Positions 48,885 through 60,612 are shown, numbered from the stretch's first letter. The stretch: 64,000 nucleotides of DNA from Manduca sexta (GCF_014839805.1 NC_051138.1:14474020-14538019), one strand, 5' to 3'. Numbers and translations are program-made. Notes: generated by a model not told the origin, from the sequence alone.

Positions 48885-49105
48885 TTATTCCTGAAGGGGT
48901 ATGCACAGGTGCAATCAGGGCACCCACTTTTCGCCAAATGTGTTCCGTCCCATACGATAGGAGATGAGCCTATCGCCATATCGGGCACAAATTCCAGACT
49001 CATGGCTGATAATGAGTAAGAAAAACTCCAATATCAATTTGCTCGACCTCATAACATTGCCGTGCCGCATATGCAGTACAACTACGCCATGGAGGCAGGC
49101 GCCAT
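48885..49105 (-). repeat. tRNA-derived SINE (family 2), full length
   Basis: Minus-strand head GCCTCCATGGCGTAGTTGTA, body with ATATGGCGATAGGCTCATC and a tail of CCCCTTCAGGAATAAATA. It lies just past the stop of the zinc-finger gene and may supply its 3' UTR. Confidence 0.7.
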
Positions 49106-49144
49106 TTCATCTTAACAATGTCTACTTATAAGTGAGGAATGTGA

Positions 49145-50474
49145 TTACAAATTAAGCACATTCATAGTAATCTGTGAATGTGACCGCAAATGCACATTGA
49201 GGCCATATCTAGTCTGATAGGACTTGTCGCACAAATGACAATGAAAGTTTTTCACCCCTGTATGAGTTAGAGAATGCCTCTGCAGTTCAGATTTAGAGAA
49301 AAATCTCTTCCCACAATTATCACATCTATATTTCTTCTCCTTCAAATGATTTTTACGAATATGCGAGCTTCTTGAACTAGAAGATATGAAAGTAGCATTA
49401 CATACTTCGCATTTGTGATTTCGAGTGCGTTTATGGTTCCACAGTATGTGTGAGTGCAGCCCTCCCGGCACTTTGAACTTCTTTGGACAATATTTGCAGC
49501 TGTATGGCCTATCATTCCCATGTGTCAACATGTGTATTCGTATGTACCCTGGTGGATAGGACTTTCCACACTGGTCACACTGCTGTAACACTTTCTCAGA
49601 CTTATTCTTTTCTTTTTGTACATTTGGTTGACATAAATGTGTATTTAACTCATTTTCACTGTAAAATCCTTCCCAACAATTTTCACACAAATATGGTTTT
49701 AAATGTAATTTCCTGTGCAATACTAAGGATCGGAAATCATCAAACTTTTCATTACAATAGTCACAATCTCTGCCAATTTCTGATTTGATTGGGTGGTTGT
49801 TCATGCAATGTTCGTTTAAATATTTTACAGAATGAAACTCTGCCTTACATTCTACACAAAATATGGATCTCAACTCATCATCTGTACTTACATATGACTT
49901 ATTTGGTTTTTTTCTTTTATAAGACCCAATTACCTTTTCTTCTGATTCTAAATGACATTCATAGTTTTCACTGTTTGAATCTACTTGGTTTAAATTCTCT
50001 GTTAATGTCTTCATGCTAGTGTTGATGAGGAGTTTAAAGGAGTATGTGATGGTCAGTTGGTGAACACAGTTGATGCAAATATTTTCTGGTAGATTGGGAT
50101 CATCAGTGAACTACAACACAAAATAATTAAAATTATTGTCAATAGAGGTATGGTAATTTTATAACGTTGATGAAAATACCTTACCTAATAAGAAAGGAAA
50201 GGTAAGTTCAAATCAAATTAAAAATTAATATAAGAATAAATTGATTAATATTATATAGCATTCCAATTCTAAAGAAGCACTTAATATTACGACAGATATT
50301 CTTTGTAAGTCCATTAAAATATAAAATATAATATAATTTTACCTGATAATTATAAAAAATCTGCAATATATCTGATAATTTAATGTCTTCACCTCCTATG
50401 AGTATCGTTGAGTTTATGTTGCGCATTTCTTTTTCACTGTTTAAACAAGTTCGACAGTTGTTTTTATAACTCAT
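49145..50474 (-). CDS. ZAD-C2H2 zinc-finger protein, likely DNA-binding regulator
   Basis: Member of the insect-expanded ZAD family: an N-terminal zinc-finger-associated domain for dimerisation plus C2H2 fingers for DNA binding, acting in the nucleus (family knowledge). Two exons, 50474-50343 (donor CAG|GTAAAA) and 50110-49145 (acceptor TTGTAG|TTCACT), phase 0, give 365 residues. The ZAD is split by the intron: CRTCL at residues 8-12 and CINC in exon 2 (DDPNLPENICINC). A basic linker (KRKKPNK) follows, then eight C2H2 fingers (FCVECKAEF, DCDYCNEKF, LCENCWEGF, QCDQCGKSY, SCKYCPKKF, KCEVCNATF, RCDNCGKRF, HCHLCDKSY). Finger 3 ends HLC and lacks a proper second His, so it probably does not fold normally. 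Linkers TGVKN and HGNDRPY fit the family. The start is the only Met before CRTC. Confidence 0.9.
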
Positions 50475-50857
50475 TGTTGCATTAAATCTAAAGATAGTTT
50501 AAATATATATTAACACACCACGTAAATAAATACCCCTCAATCTTTATTTAAAAACACCGATATTGGTTTTGTTATGATACAAGTTTTGTATTGATTTGCG
50601 ATTTTGATAGGTCGTAGCCAGTCGTGTTCCATATAATATAAATACCATACTGTACATCTGTAACATAGACTATTATATAATACTGGAAATAGACTGGCAA
50701 CTCTGTTTGATATTTTATAACGTTGAGCGACATCTGGACACCAAGCAGGGAAATAAAATAAATATAAATATGCATGTTTAGATAGGTTTATAATTTTCAT
50801 AATATATTAACCCGATCTCGACCTATCGGTAGAAAAATTTATAATAATTGTAAAACA
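50475..50857. other. Upstream of the zinc-finger gene
   Basis: AT-rich 383 bp between the zinc-finger start and an endonuclease fragment on the other strand. Any promoter must lie here, but no motif stands out. Confidence 0.35.
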
Positions 50858-51480
50858 TTGATTCTTAGTAACAATTTTAACGACACTACTGCGCTTGACG
50901 GGATGCGTACTCGGGGTAAGAGCAACCCATCACCGACAACCTCTGCCACTTTTACTGTGGATTTCTGCAACATTAGGGGCTTATACTCAAACCTCAATTC
51001 CGTCCACTACCATCTTGAGGCGGCGAAACCAGCCTTGCTCTTTCTGACCGAAATGCAGATAAATTATCATCTGCGACAGACTCCGCATACCTCTCCTGCC
51101 CGGGTTACAAATTGGAATATTCCTTTTTGTCACGGGCTGGGGTGTGCCTGTTTACTGATGAGAGTGTCTGTTATTGTCGTCTCCCTCATTTTGAAAGAAA
51201 GGACCTGTCTATTCTTTGGCTACGTGTTAGCGGCGAAGACCATCCTCGCTTCTACGCATGCCTCTACAGGTCCCATAGCGGTACTATAGAAACTGACCGA
51301 CTCATGGAGTGTATTCAAACGGCTACAGATTCTATTTAAGAGCAGATTCCATCCGCAGAAGTCATGATACTTGGCGATTTTAATGCCCACCATGCCAATT
51401 TACCGCAGCGAGTGCTCTGGACAGTTGTTCAAACTTATCCCTGCTGCTGAATTCCATCACCGTACAACGCGGTAAAACTC
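50858..51480 (+). mobile_element. Jockey/CR1-group LINE endonuclease fragment
   Basis: Encodes the start of an apurinic-type endonuclease: FCNIRGLYSNLNSVHYHLEA, KPALLFLTEMQ, then after a frameshift near 51110 SFLSRAGVCLF, LSILWLRVSGEDHPRFYACL and YRSHSGTIETDRL. A TAA stop interrupts at 51338 and MILGDFNAHHANLP follows. Catalytic N, E and GDFNAHH stretches are recognisable, but the frame is broken in at least two places. Confidence 0.75.
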
Positions 51481-51554
51481 TAAATGCCATTCACATCACC
51501 TCGGCAGTTGGCGATCCACTACAGTACGTTTCTGCCAATTTTTTTACCACGCAC

Positions 51555-51770
51555 ACTGCTGGGGGCAATTGGTTCCACAAAATATGGAACCATTTGCCAC
51601 CAGCAGCATTTCCGGGTAAATACGACCTGGCGATCTTCAAAAATTCGTATTCCTACCTAAAAGGCCGGCAACGCATCTTTATGCCCCCTGGTATTGCCCA
51701 AGTTCGTGGGTTTACTTACCGTTTTCTTGTTTGCCTCCTATAACATAAAAAAAAAATTTTTTTTGGACAT
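51555..51770 (+). repeat. Retroelement 3' tail with small stem-loop
   Basis: GGCAATTGGTTCCA and TGGAACCATTTGCC form an imperfect stem. AAAAGGCCGGCAACGCATCT, CCCCTGGTATTGCC and GTTTGCCTCCTATAACAT then end in a poly-A/T run, matching the plan of 31085-31210. Confidence 0.55.
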
Positions 51771-51925
51771 GATATGCTGCTATAAACAAATAGGAATTTA
51801 TTTTATTTAAAATTAAAAAAAAATATATATTTCAAAAAAAGAAATAAAATATTTTCAAACTCATTTTAAATAAAGTTCAATTTCGCGTGTTTCGCGCAAC
51901 TGTCATATTAGCCGGTAAATCCATG

Positions 51926-52070
51926 AAGCATCGGAATGTTTGCCGGCAAACATGACAGCTACATTGACATTTACGTGTGTCACGGGAATATAACCTTATA
52001 TACTACATAGTAAGGTTATTTTTCCGTGACACGCGTAATGTCATGTTTGCCGGCAAACATTCCGATGCTT
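51926..52070. mobile_element. 145-bp foldback MITE with 31-bp perfect inverted ends
   Basis: AAGCATCGGAATGTTTGCCG... (51926-51956) is repeated exactly in reverse at 52040-52070. Inner arms (GTGTGTCACGG with CCGTGACACGC; AACCTTA with TAAGGTT) pair as well, so most of the element folds into one hairpin around 52000. TTTGCCGGCAAA at each end is itself palindromic. Confidence 0.85.
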
Positions 52071-52079
52071 TAAGTGTAT

Positions 52080-52989
52080 AAAATCTTGTACTTTTTATTA
52101 CCCTTTTCTCATCTGTTTCACTTTTTAATTTGCTCATCACGTCTTTCGGCGGTAGCTTCATTGTCAATTTTTGCATGGCTGAAAACCTTTGTATTCTCTT
52201 TTTAGAAAAACAAAAAAAAATCTTCTGTTGTCAAAAATACGTAAGACTAGGCACTATGGTCGCAAGACTATAGCCCGTCTTCTAAGGACGAAGAAAAAAA
52301 AATCTACTTTTATCAAATATTATTAAATGTCAGTACTCAGTACTGCCGTCTCAATCAAAATAAATTGGATTGGATTTGATTTTATTATAAAATGTGAATT
52401 ATGAATGCTCTTTGGTTTTTATACAGGTTTATCTTGTATCTTTCCGTAGTATTGTAAATTATAATTCTCTTAGCTATTGTAATGTTCTTTGTAGGTACCT
52501 ATCTAATCTACTCAGAATAATCTATTATACCTAATTCTCTTTGATCTACTCCAACGGTGTAGCAACAATCCAAAAGGAATTATAATACATAATTTGTCTG
52601 CCTATAATTGGAAAGCCACTGTCTAAAAAGATAGATGGGTACTGGGAGGGTACCTAATTTACTTCAATATATATTGTACTTAATTCTCTTTGCTTACAAT
52701 TAACCAATCTGCAATACAAACAAAATATATATGACAACTACAATATATGAAATCTGAACATACTTATCACATGAACTAATACAATAACATTTTCGTGCTT
52801 GACGGAAATAAAATTGGAACTTAGGGTTTCGAAAAAACAAACATCCTTCAGTATCCTCAAAATAACCTTGTTTCCAACCTTGCAGGTTATCGAAATAAAC
52901 TAATGACAGAATTTTGGTGATCTCATTGTGTAGTGGTAAAAAATATTTTTTGAGACCAATATAATATTGCTACAGTGAAAGTTGACATC
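52080..52989. other. Intergenic upstream of the DM9 gene
   Basis: AT-rich spacer with no supported gene. The promoter of the downstream gene should be at its right end. Confidence 0.35.
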
Positions 52990-55900
52990 ATGGGTGATAT
53001 TATAGGTAAGTTACTTTGAAAGTATACTCACTAAACTTGTATATCTGTCCTTTATTATATTCTTTATCATAGATAAAATATTTTGCAAGATAAATGATTA
53101 AAAAATTATTGTTTTACATGACTATACTGTCTAGTGTTACTACTGTTTGCTTAGTTTATAAATTATTTTGCCATATAATTTCAATTTAAATATTAACTTA
53201 TAAATGGAAAACAACAGTACATGTGGATTATAAAACATAAAAAAATGTCTTTACAGAGTTTACTACATCATCAAAAAACAAGCGTTTATTTTACAAATTA
53301 TCAAACAATGGCATGAACTTTGATGTCAAAACAACTGGTGTTGCTATTATTGGATTGGCAAGGGTTCTGCATGACAGGTGCGATGTGACGGTGAGCAAAC
53401 ATAAGCGGTTTTCACACCATATCTTAATCACCTATTAGCTTTTGCTAGTGGCTTTGCCGCATGAAGTTTTCGGGGATTAAAAACCCGCTAAATATTTTCG
53501 CAGCAAAAGAAAGTGGCCTATAACCTTCCCAGAGTTACATAAGAGTCCATTTAGTAGTTTGAGAAAATCAATGACATAGACCGCTCTTGGGGACTTGTTT
53601 TTAATATGTTATAGATTTTTATGCAGATTGAAAATTGAAATTAACTTCACACAATACAGGCGTAAGTGGGCATCTTGCTCTCTTGAATTTTATCTAGGAA
53701 ACATCAGAACATGATCTATACTGAACTAGCTTCTGCTTGTGACTGCCTGTGTGGAAAACTTTTTGGCTTCATATGTCCTAAATGACTGTTATTATCTATA
53801 GCGCTATATGTATCATGTCAGTGCAAACTATTTATAAAATCTGATTGATTAATAAAATAAAAATAATGAGGGATTAAATTACTGGTATGAAAAGGATCTA
53901 TGTGACGCCAGGATAAATCTTTAGAGTTGCTTGATATCAGCTATGTGCTGAACTTCATCAAGATCTGTTGCAACAGTTTTTGCATTTACTTCTAACAAAC
54001 TTCCAAACATTTTTACAAGCATTTACATTTATAATAGTAACATTAGATTTAAAAAAAAAGATCTACTATAGCTATAAGGCTATAATAAAATGTCTAAAAA
54101 TAAATACAACTTCTTAAATTACAGATTATAATAGGAGCCGATAATAAAACCATTATTAGTGATATGAATGGAAAATTGGTACAAGTAAATATAGGAGATA
54201 TTGTTAACGGAGAAGAATACAAAAAGTTTTGGTTCATGAGAGATGCAGAGTATGTCATGTATGGTAGACTAGGGGAAACTGATCCAATACTTAGACTGCC
54301 TTTTAATGAATGTGATCTCAATTATGTTACTTTCTACTGCCACACATACATAGAAAAAGTTTATTGGAGAATTGAATGTAAGTTGGTATTCGTAGTCATT
54401 CAGGTTTATTTATAATTTTATCTCTAATAATAATTAATTAGTGCTTGGTTTGAGCAGATTTGTCTTAGTATTTTTGTTTGTTGTCGTCTTGTTGTTATAA
54501 ACGGATTCAATTGAACTTAATTCTTAAATAACGTGTTTTTCAGTGCCACCGTTACTGAAGGTGCCTGATAATAAACCAGTAACCAAAGGCAAACTCCGAT
54601 GGGAGTTAATGGATAAACAACTTCCTGAAGATGCACTAATTGGAGGCCATGAGGGTGAACCGTTGTACATTGCGAGAGCGTTACTACATAGATCCTTGGT
54701 GCTGGGGAAATATGTGCCGTCGGAAAACATTGCGTATTTCTCTTGGGGAGGACAAATTCTTAGAGAGAAAATTTTTGAGGTACCTAGATTTGGGTAATTT
54801 TATAATTGCTTGAGTCGGTAAGCTGATGCATCAAGTTCTGATTTTTTTTGCAAGTTTTTTTTACTACATCTATAATAAAAAAAGAACCTATATGTTTTGG
54901 GTGATCTTCGAAATGGCTGGGTGGCTTGATTGTTCTTCTACTCTCTTCAGGTGACTTTACTGGATTGAAACATAAGATTTTTAGTTTGAAATTATAAAGG
55001 AAAGTGCATATTTAAAATAGGGGGATTATTGGATTTTTATACTAGTCTTACAAATAGGTACTTGGTAGAATTTGCAATAACGTAAGCGTCGTTTGGTACT
55101 TAATCCAAATATGCTAATGCATTATCCAGGACAATTTTGGAAATATGTGTCATTCATAAGAACAGAGCTGCTAGTAAAAATCAGTTTTAATTTAATTATA
55201 GGTACATTTTAAATTTGACTACCTCGGGAGCGTAGTTGTAATGCGTACGTGGTACAAGTACGACTATAGTGCTGAGTTTCTGGGTTCGAATCCTAGGTCC
55301 GGCCAAAAATAGTTGCGACTGAGTTTTTCCATCTTAAAAATTACTCACTCGCACGTCGGAGTCACGAAGTTGGCGGTATGATACCTCCGTGCCTTGGAGA
55401 GCACGTAAAGCCGTTGGTCCTGCGTCTGATTCCTCTCCAATCATGTCGTATTGCCGTCTAACCGGACTATGAGAGTGAAGGAACAGAAAGTGCAGCTGTG
55501 TATTGCACACCCTTATGCACTATAATATCTCCTACTGGCTGATGTTCATTGAGATTGGCCGCCGTGGCCGAAATTCGACTAGGAGGTATTCATTCATTCA
55601 CATTTTTTTTCTTTAGGTGCTTTGTGGGTATGATTGTATGTGGGTGCCTACACAAGAGGACCAAATACCAACACGAGCTATCGAAGCGGGATACTCTGAT
55701 ATCGATGGAGAACCACTTTACATTGCCAGGGTACGTCATCGCGGACACCTCATACAAGGCAGATTACAACCCTCGCAGAAAGCTTGTTACGTACTGTATA
55801 AATTTCAGCAGGTTACGGCTAGAAACTACGAAATATTAACATTGACGCAGGGTTTACTAAGTGTAAATACGTTTTTATTACCCAATGAGGATACATCACT

Positions 55901-55997
55901 TTCTATACGTAATGTTCGAGATCCACGATGTAACATGTGGGGGCCGCTAGATGGCGATGACAATGAGTATGACATAATTATTGATAATTATTTATAG
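52990..55997 (+). CDS. Farnesoic acid O-methyltransferase-like domain plus DM9 repeats
   Basis: Five exons: 52990-53005, 53257-53390, 54125-54377, 54544-54779, 55617-55997; GT-AG joins keep frame, 339 residues. Residues 1 to about 135 resemble the Methyltransf_FA domain first named from crustacean FAMeT (KKFWFMRDAEYVMYGRLGE, YVTFYCHTYIEKVYWRIE); despite the name no SAM-binding motif is visible, so methyltransferase activity should not be assumed. Two or more DM9 repeats follow (LRWELMDKQLPEDALIGGHE, GEPLYIARALLHRSLVLGKY, then VPTQEDQIPTRAIEAGYSDI, GEPLYIARVRHRGHLIQGRL). DM9 proteins include pathogen-binding lectins and stress-induced cytosolic proteins in invertebrates (family knowledge). No signal peptide is seen at MGDII, suggesting a cytosolic protein. 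Intron 4 ends in a SINE about 30 bp before exon 5. Confidence 0.88.
55220..55586 (+). repeat. tRNA-derived SINE (family 3) in intron 4
   Basis: Head CTCGGGAGCGTAGTTGTAAT fits an A-box and GGTTCGAATCC (55283-55293) is a perfect B-box. The body includes GCACGTAAAGCCGTTGGTCC and the end GGCCGAAATTCGACTAGGAG. It looks full length. Confidence 0.8.
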
Positions 55998-55999
55998 CA

Positions 56000-57080
56000 T
56001 ACAGTATTCATATTACATTTTAATGTTAAATATAATTTAATAGTAACTGCAATTGTTTTTTTTTTCTTAGTCTGTACTTCCCTCTGTTTGTCCCTATTCA
56101 AAAAAAAAAACACATCTCAAGAACTGGTGCTTCGAATTGTAAACATACTTTAGTGTTTATAGCCCGTTTATCGAGGAAGACCAAAACCTAGTAGGTATAT
56201 TATAATGCTACGGACAGTACAGCTAATAACTATTAAGGTTTAAAAGTAGAAGAGTAGAAAAGAAAAAGTGTGGAAGTTATGCACTAGTAAATATTAATAT
56301 ATTTAATCAAATTGATTCGTAAAGTAAAACGAAATATTTGTTGTACGATAAGAATAGGGTACCGGACTCATTTTTGTTCTTTACTATTATCAAATATTTA
56401 CATAATATAAATTATAACACTGAAAGAATTATTAAAATCCGGTAAAAAATCAACAAGTTATAAGACTTTGAATTTCAGTTGAAAGGGTAATTTACAAGAA
56501 ACAGAAAAGAGACGAAATACGCTCATGTGACGTCATCGGGAATTACGACGCGTGCTAAAGAAAGAGATGAAGCGATATCCCCACATCGCGCCCACTTCTG
56601 TACATTACAATATTTTAAATATGAATTGCTCGCTCATTTTTTAACCAATTTTTATGCAGTTTTCGCAGCAGTGCTTCTTTTTCGTATTATTAAACATTAC
56701 ATATTGAATAATGTACAAAATCAAGCATAGGCCGGTCCCCTATTGCCATATTAACAATTAACGCTTATAATCTTTTCGACGTTGACAAATAAAGTAGGTA
56801 AATTTATCAAAGTCCATTATCCACTGTAATGTTATCTTATTACTTTCATTTTTACAGACATCAAATTGTAGATATTAAAGGTGAGTTATTTAATATTTTT
56901 AATACAGACTGTTTTTTCAAAGGGTATCCAATTTTTTGTATTACATTCAAAATATATGTGATGACTAATATAAAATGGAAAAAAATTAAAATTACGTATT
57001 ATTAGTAAGTTATTTACATTTTAAAATATCTCAAACAGTGTTTGGATTCATGGTCAATGTTATACATGGTACGCGCGATC
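56000..57080. other. 3' flank of the DM9 gene, no further gene seen
   Basis: A possible polyadenylation region lies around 56020-56060. GTCCCTATTCAAAAAAAAAA and later AT-rich sequence follow with no coding pattern. Confidence 0.4.
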
Positions 57081-57660
57081 ATTGATAACATTCATAAAAC
57101 GATGCACATGCGGCGGTTGTGTAGCCTGCCCGCAGATAGTTAGGAGACAATTGAAAACTCAGGGTAATTACGTGGTACGAGCTTTATTTTTACACCTCCG
57201 CGTTACACTCGGTACTGGTTGCTGGTGTTATGCAACAAGAGTCACTGGCCTGGGGAACTCCGATCCAGGCGAACGGCACGTAGATGTTGCACGTGGCTGG
57301 CTCCGGCGGCAGCTCGCCGGGCAGTTGGAAGGCCACGTGGGTGAGCAGGGTGTGCACGTGGTCGGGGTCAGCTCCCGCGACGTTGGTGGTGTGCACGTGG
57401 TCGGCTCCGGCGACAGCTCGCCGGCAGTCGGTCGGGGTCAGCACACCCGACGATGGTGGTGCGCAGCTGGACGTGGTCGGGAGGCAGCTCTCCCGTCCGT
57501 CTGCTACGGCACCGTGGTAGTGCACCGTACAAGAAGGCACGCCGTAAGAAGAAGGCACGCCGTATAATAGAAGGCACGCCGTTAAGTAGAAGAAGAACCC
57601 TAGCGGGAACAACGACGTGTGTGAATATGTAGTGCCACGGCCAAAGATAATGGCTCAAAA
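57080..57660. other. GC-rich island with CACGTG cluster and short tandem repeat
   Basis: Sharply GC-richer than its surroundings. CACGTG occurs four times in 110 bp (57290, 57334, 57355, 57394). A CACGTGGTCGG(GG)TC phrase and GGC(G/A)(G/A)CAGCTCGCCGG recur, and AAGAAGGCACGCCGT is repeated three times (57531-57585). All frames are fairly open for this reason; none looks like a known protein. It may be a regulatory island, a decayed gene or the inside of an element. Confidence 0.45.
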
Positions 57661-58679
57661 AAAGGGGGAGCGTCGCGTTGCACGCCTATTTATGCAGGCG
57701 CCATTCGGACGTACGTCAGTGCAATGACATATCATTGCAATGATGATGCTCATTGGTAGTTCTAATTGCGAGGGCGTTAATTATTCACATTTTGACCACA
57801 GACTAATAGAAAGACAATAGTAACGTTACACACACAAGCCAATGTGAACATGTGTTAATTTGCCGACGCGACGTAACGCGTAAACCGATCCTTGCCTTCT
57901 TACTTACTTCCTTGCGACGAGACGTGGGCATGCACTCTGATAATGATTATTACCTAGACATAACTAGTAGATAGTACTTTATTTTACCGGGTTTAGGACC
58001 TTCATAATAAATAAAAACTATAATACTATTTTAACATTTTAAAATCCGAAACCCAATGACATTTTACAAATAGACGCGTCATACACTAACAAAATTGCAC
58101 ATAAAAACAGCGGAGTATTTACTATAGTCACAGCCCTAGCGGCTCGCATCGATACGGCCCGAGCGAGCCCGAGTGGTTCCGAATGGGCCCGAGCGTCGGC
58201 CGCCCCGTCGCCATGACAGTCGAATAAAATAGATTTATTAGTTTAAAAATAAGTTAAAGAGTGTATACTTATTACTAACGTATAAAATGAAACGTTTTTT
58301 CATTCACAGTTGGAGTATAATGTGTACATCGTCAAAAAAACACAGGAAGGCATTTTATTTATTAAAATACAAAAAGTTAGTAAGCCGACTAGTCGCGACA
58401 GTGGTTGGAGGTTGACTAAGTGAATGTCGGGCAGTTACCTTACTTTCGTCTTGCCAGTATTGAGCTCGGATAACGTATCTATGTAATAAAAACATCTTAG
58501 CCGAAACCACTGTTAGTCTTTACTATGGAGCATTTAAAAAACTGGTATCAACTATTAACCTCAACAATACGGGTGATATATTGGGTGATACCCTAAAGAA
58601 TTCAGTAACTTCCACACGTAATACTCTCTAACACCGCATTGTTTAGTTGCATCATTGGTGTCAGTACGAGGGTCTCGTT
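57660..58679. other. No gene seen
   Basis: Mixed sequence with a GC-rich patch at 58135-58215 built from GCCCGAGCG-type repeats. Nothing coding. Confidence 0.4.
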
Positions 58680-59093
58680 TAGGGTTGCCAGATGACCGGG
58701 ATTTCCGGGATTGTCCCGGAATTTTGCGTGTTGTCCCGTGTCCAGTAATTTTATTTTGCTGTCCCGGAATGAAAAAATACTAGTTTTTTTCACAAAGTTA
58801 CGATACTACGGCTGCAAAAGTCAAACCAAACAGCGTGCTCGCACTGCGTTAGGTGAGCGAGGAGAGGGGTGAGCGGCTCGCTTCGCGTCGCTCGCCGATT
58901 AGCCAGAGGCGAGGGGAGCGCGGAGTGCGGGTGAAGTGAAAAAGATTTTTCAAAAAAAGTATTTTATTTTCATCAACCAACAGTTCTAGGTAATTCCTAC
59001 TTAGTTTAGTCTCGGACCAATAACCAAAACTCTGATTCCGTTCGTGGCCCCAGAAATGTCCAGGAAATGATCAGCCTGGATCTGGCAACCCTA
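58680..59093. mobile_element. hAT-type MITE, TAGGGTTGCCAGAT ends
   Basis: TAGGGTTGCCAGAT (58680) and its reverse complement ending at 59093 are TIRs; flanks GTCTCGTT (58672-58679) and GTCTCGCT (59094-59101) are an 8-bp target duplication with one change. Length and TIR form are those of hAT elements. The inside is GC-rich with repeated CCCGGAAT/CCCGG motifs and no transposase. Confidence 0.82.
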
Positions 59094-59101
59094 GTCTCGC
59101 T

Positions 59102-60346
59102 CGAAAAACTCTAAAACCGCATTTTCGATGGTCGGGCTTATCACGGCATCACCTCCTTGATCAACTGTATGCGAGGATGTACTGAACTGCACACACTCCC
59201 ATGACCTTTGGTTGGCTGGCGAAATCGTTCTCCGATTGGGTGCGCGGGAGTTAGGTTACCTGTCTTTGAAAACGCGGTGATGTTCTACGTTCATAAACTA
59301 TTTGCCCACCGCGTTAACTGTTATCACTTAAAATGTAGCACTGTATCATCTCATAAAATTCGCGATTAGAGTAACTGATTTTTTTTTGTTGAGCCATAAC
59401 AATTATGTCAAGTTTGGCAAAAAATACGACGCGCATACGTAAGTAATTGGTCACGGTCAACACTGGCGAGCGGGAGAGCTCTGAGGGGAGAGCAGAGAGA
59501 TGGCGGCGGCGGACCGCGCAGGTTGAGGAGCAGGCGGCCTCACAGGTGTTATAGGTAGATAGGGAAGATCGCGATCTGCGCGGGCGCATGCACTGGCCGA
59601 AGTGCCTGTAGTGCAGTTCCTGGGGCGTTAAAAACGCTAAAACCCCGGATTTCTCAGAATTTTAAATAATTACGGATGTTCTTAGGCGGGTTTCATACTG
59701 ATACTAAAAACTTATCGTTTTTTTACAGTGAGTATACGGCGTAACTGTAGTGTCACGTGTTGACCCATTTCAATATTGACAGATAAAATTAAAACAACCT
59801 TTCTTGAAATAAAAAGATTTATTAGTAGTGTTATTTGTTTGCATTAATTTTCACGCCAATTTACCATAATTGTAGAATCTACCGTTAACCAACGAAATTA
59901 AATTTTTACTTAAAATTGCAGCTCGTAATAATTGCATTTTCTGTTCAATAAAATATAATATAGGTAAACAAAACATTTATTGCTGCACTTATGATACGTC
60001 AAAACAAATCCATAAAAATATTATTATGTACGATTACAATTAAATCACTACAGACGTTTTAAATTTCAAAAAGAATTAATATAAGTATAAAAGACAAAAA
60101 AACGAAAGAATCCAGCTCGCGCTGACAGGACAAAAGGAATATGATGTAATCTTAATAAAATAAAAGGAATGCGTCGCGATCTTCGCCGTCGAAGAATAGA
60201 TTATAGCCCCAACTTAGCTAACCCAGTTTTCTAGGTAGCTAGTACCCAAGAGATGACTACCCGAAGAAGAAAGGCACAAAGAAACCCTGGGCTTATTTTT
60301 TTGCCATCAATTAACTTGCTTTTTTTTTATAGATGTTGTATACAAA
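59102..60346. other. No gene seen; a GC-rich patch at 59460-59620
   Basis: The patch contains GATGGCGGCGGCGGACCGCG and CGCGATCTGCGCGGGCGCAT. The rest is AT-rich. No coding pattern with family likeness. Confidence 0.4.
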
Positions 60347-60612
60347 GCGGCGATAGCCTAGGTGAGTGTGGAACGGACCAAGACGAACGACCGCAGGTTC
60401 AAATCCCAAGGGCACACACCTCTGACTTTTCTAAAATCATGTGTATATTCTTTGTGAAACTATCGTTCGCTTTAACGGTGAAGGAAAACATCGTGAGGAA
60501 TCCTGCACATTTGAGAAGTCTACTAATCCACACTAGGCCAGTGTGGTGGACTAAGGCCTAATCCCTCTCAGTAGTAGGAGGCCCGTGCTCAGCAGTGGGC
60601 AAGTATATAAGA
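60347..60612 (+). repeat. tRNA-derived SINE (family 1), nearly full length
   Basis: A-box GATAGCCTAGGTGAG (about 60352), B-box GGTTCAAATCC (60396-60406), body and GCAGTGGGCAAGTATATA tail. A short deletion lies near 60522. Confidence 0.85.

Noticed and set aside
54094..54321. Minus-strand frames at 54094-54321 and 54524-54730
   Set aside because: Antisense shadows of exons 3 and 4 of the DM9 gene.
55283..55293. True tRNA genes at B-box matches (10963, 15484, 55283, 60396)
   Set aside because: No cloverleaf with paired acceptor stem; all extend into SINE bodies.
57190..57658. Several long frames (up to 161 codons) on both strands
   Set aside because: The GC-rich repeated segment lacks stops in all frames; no family likeness and strongly biased composition.
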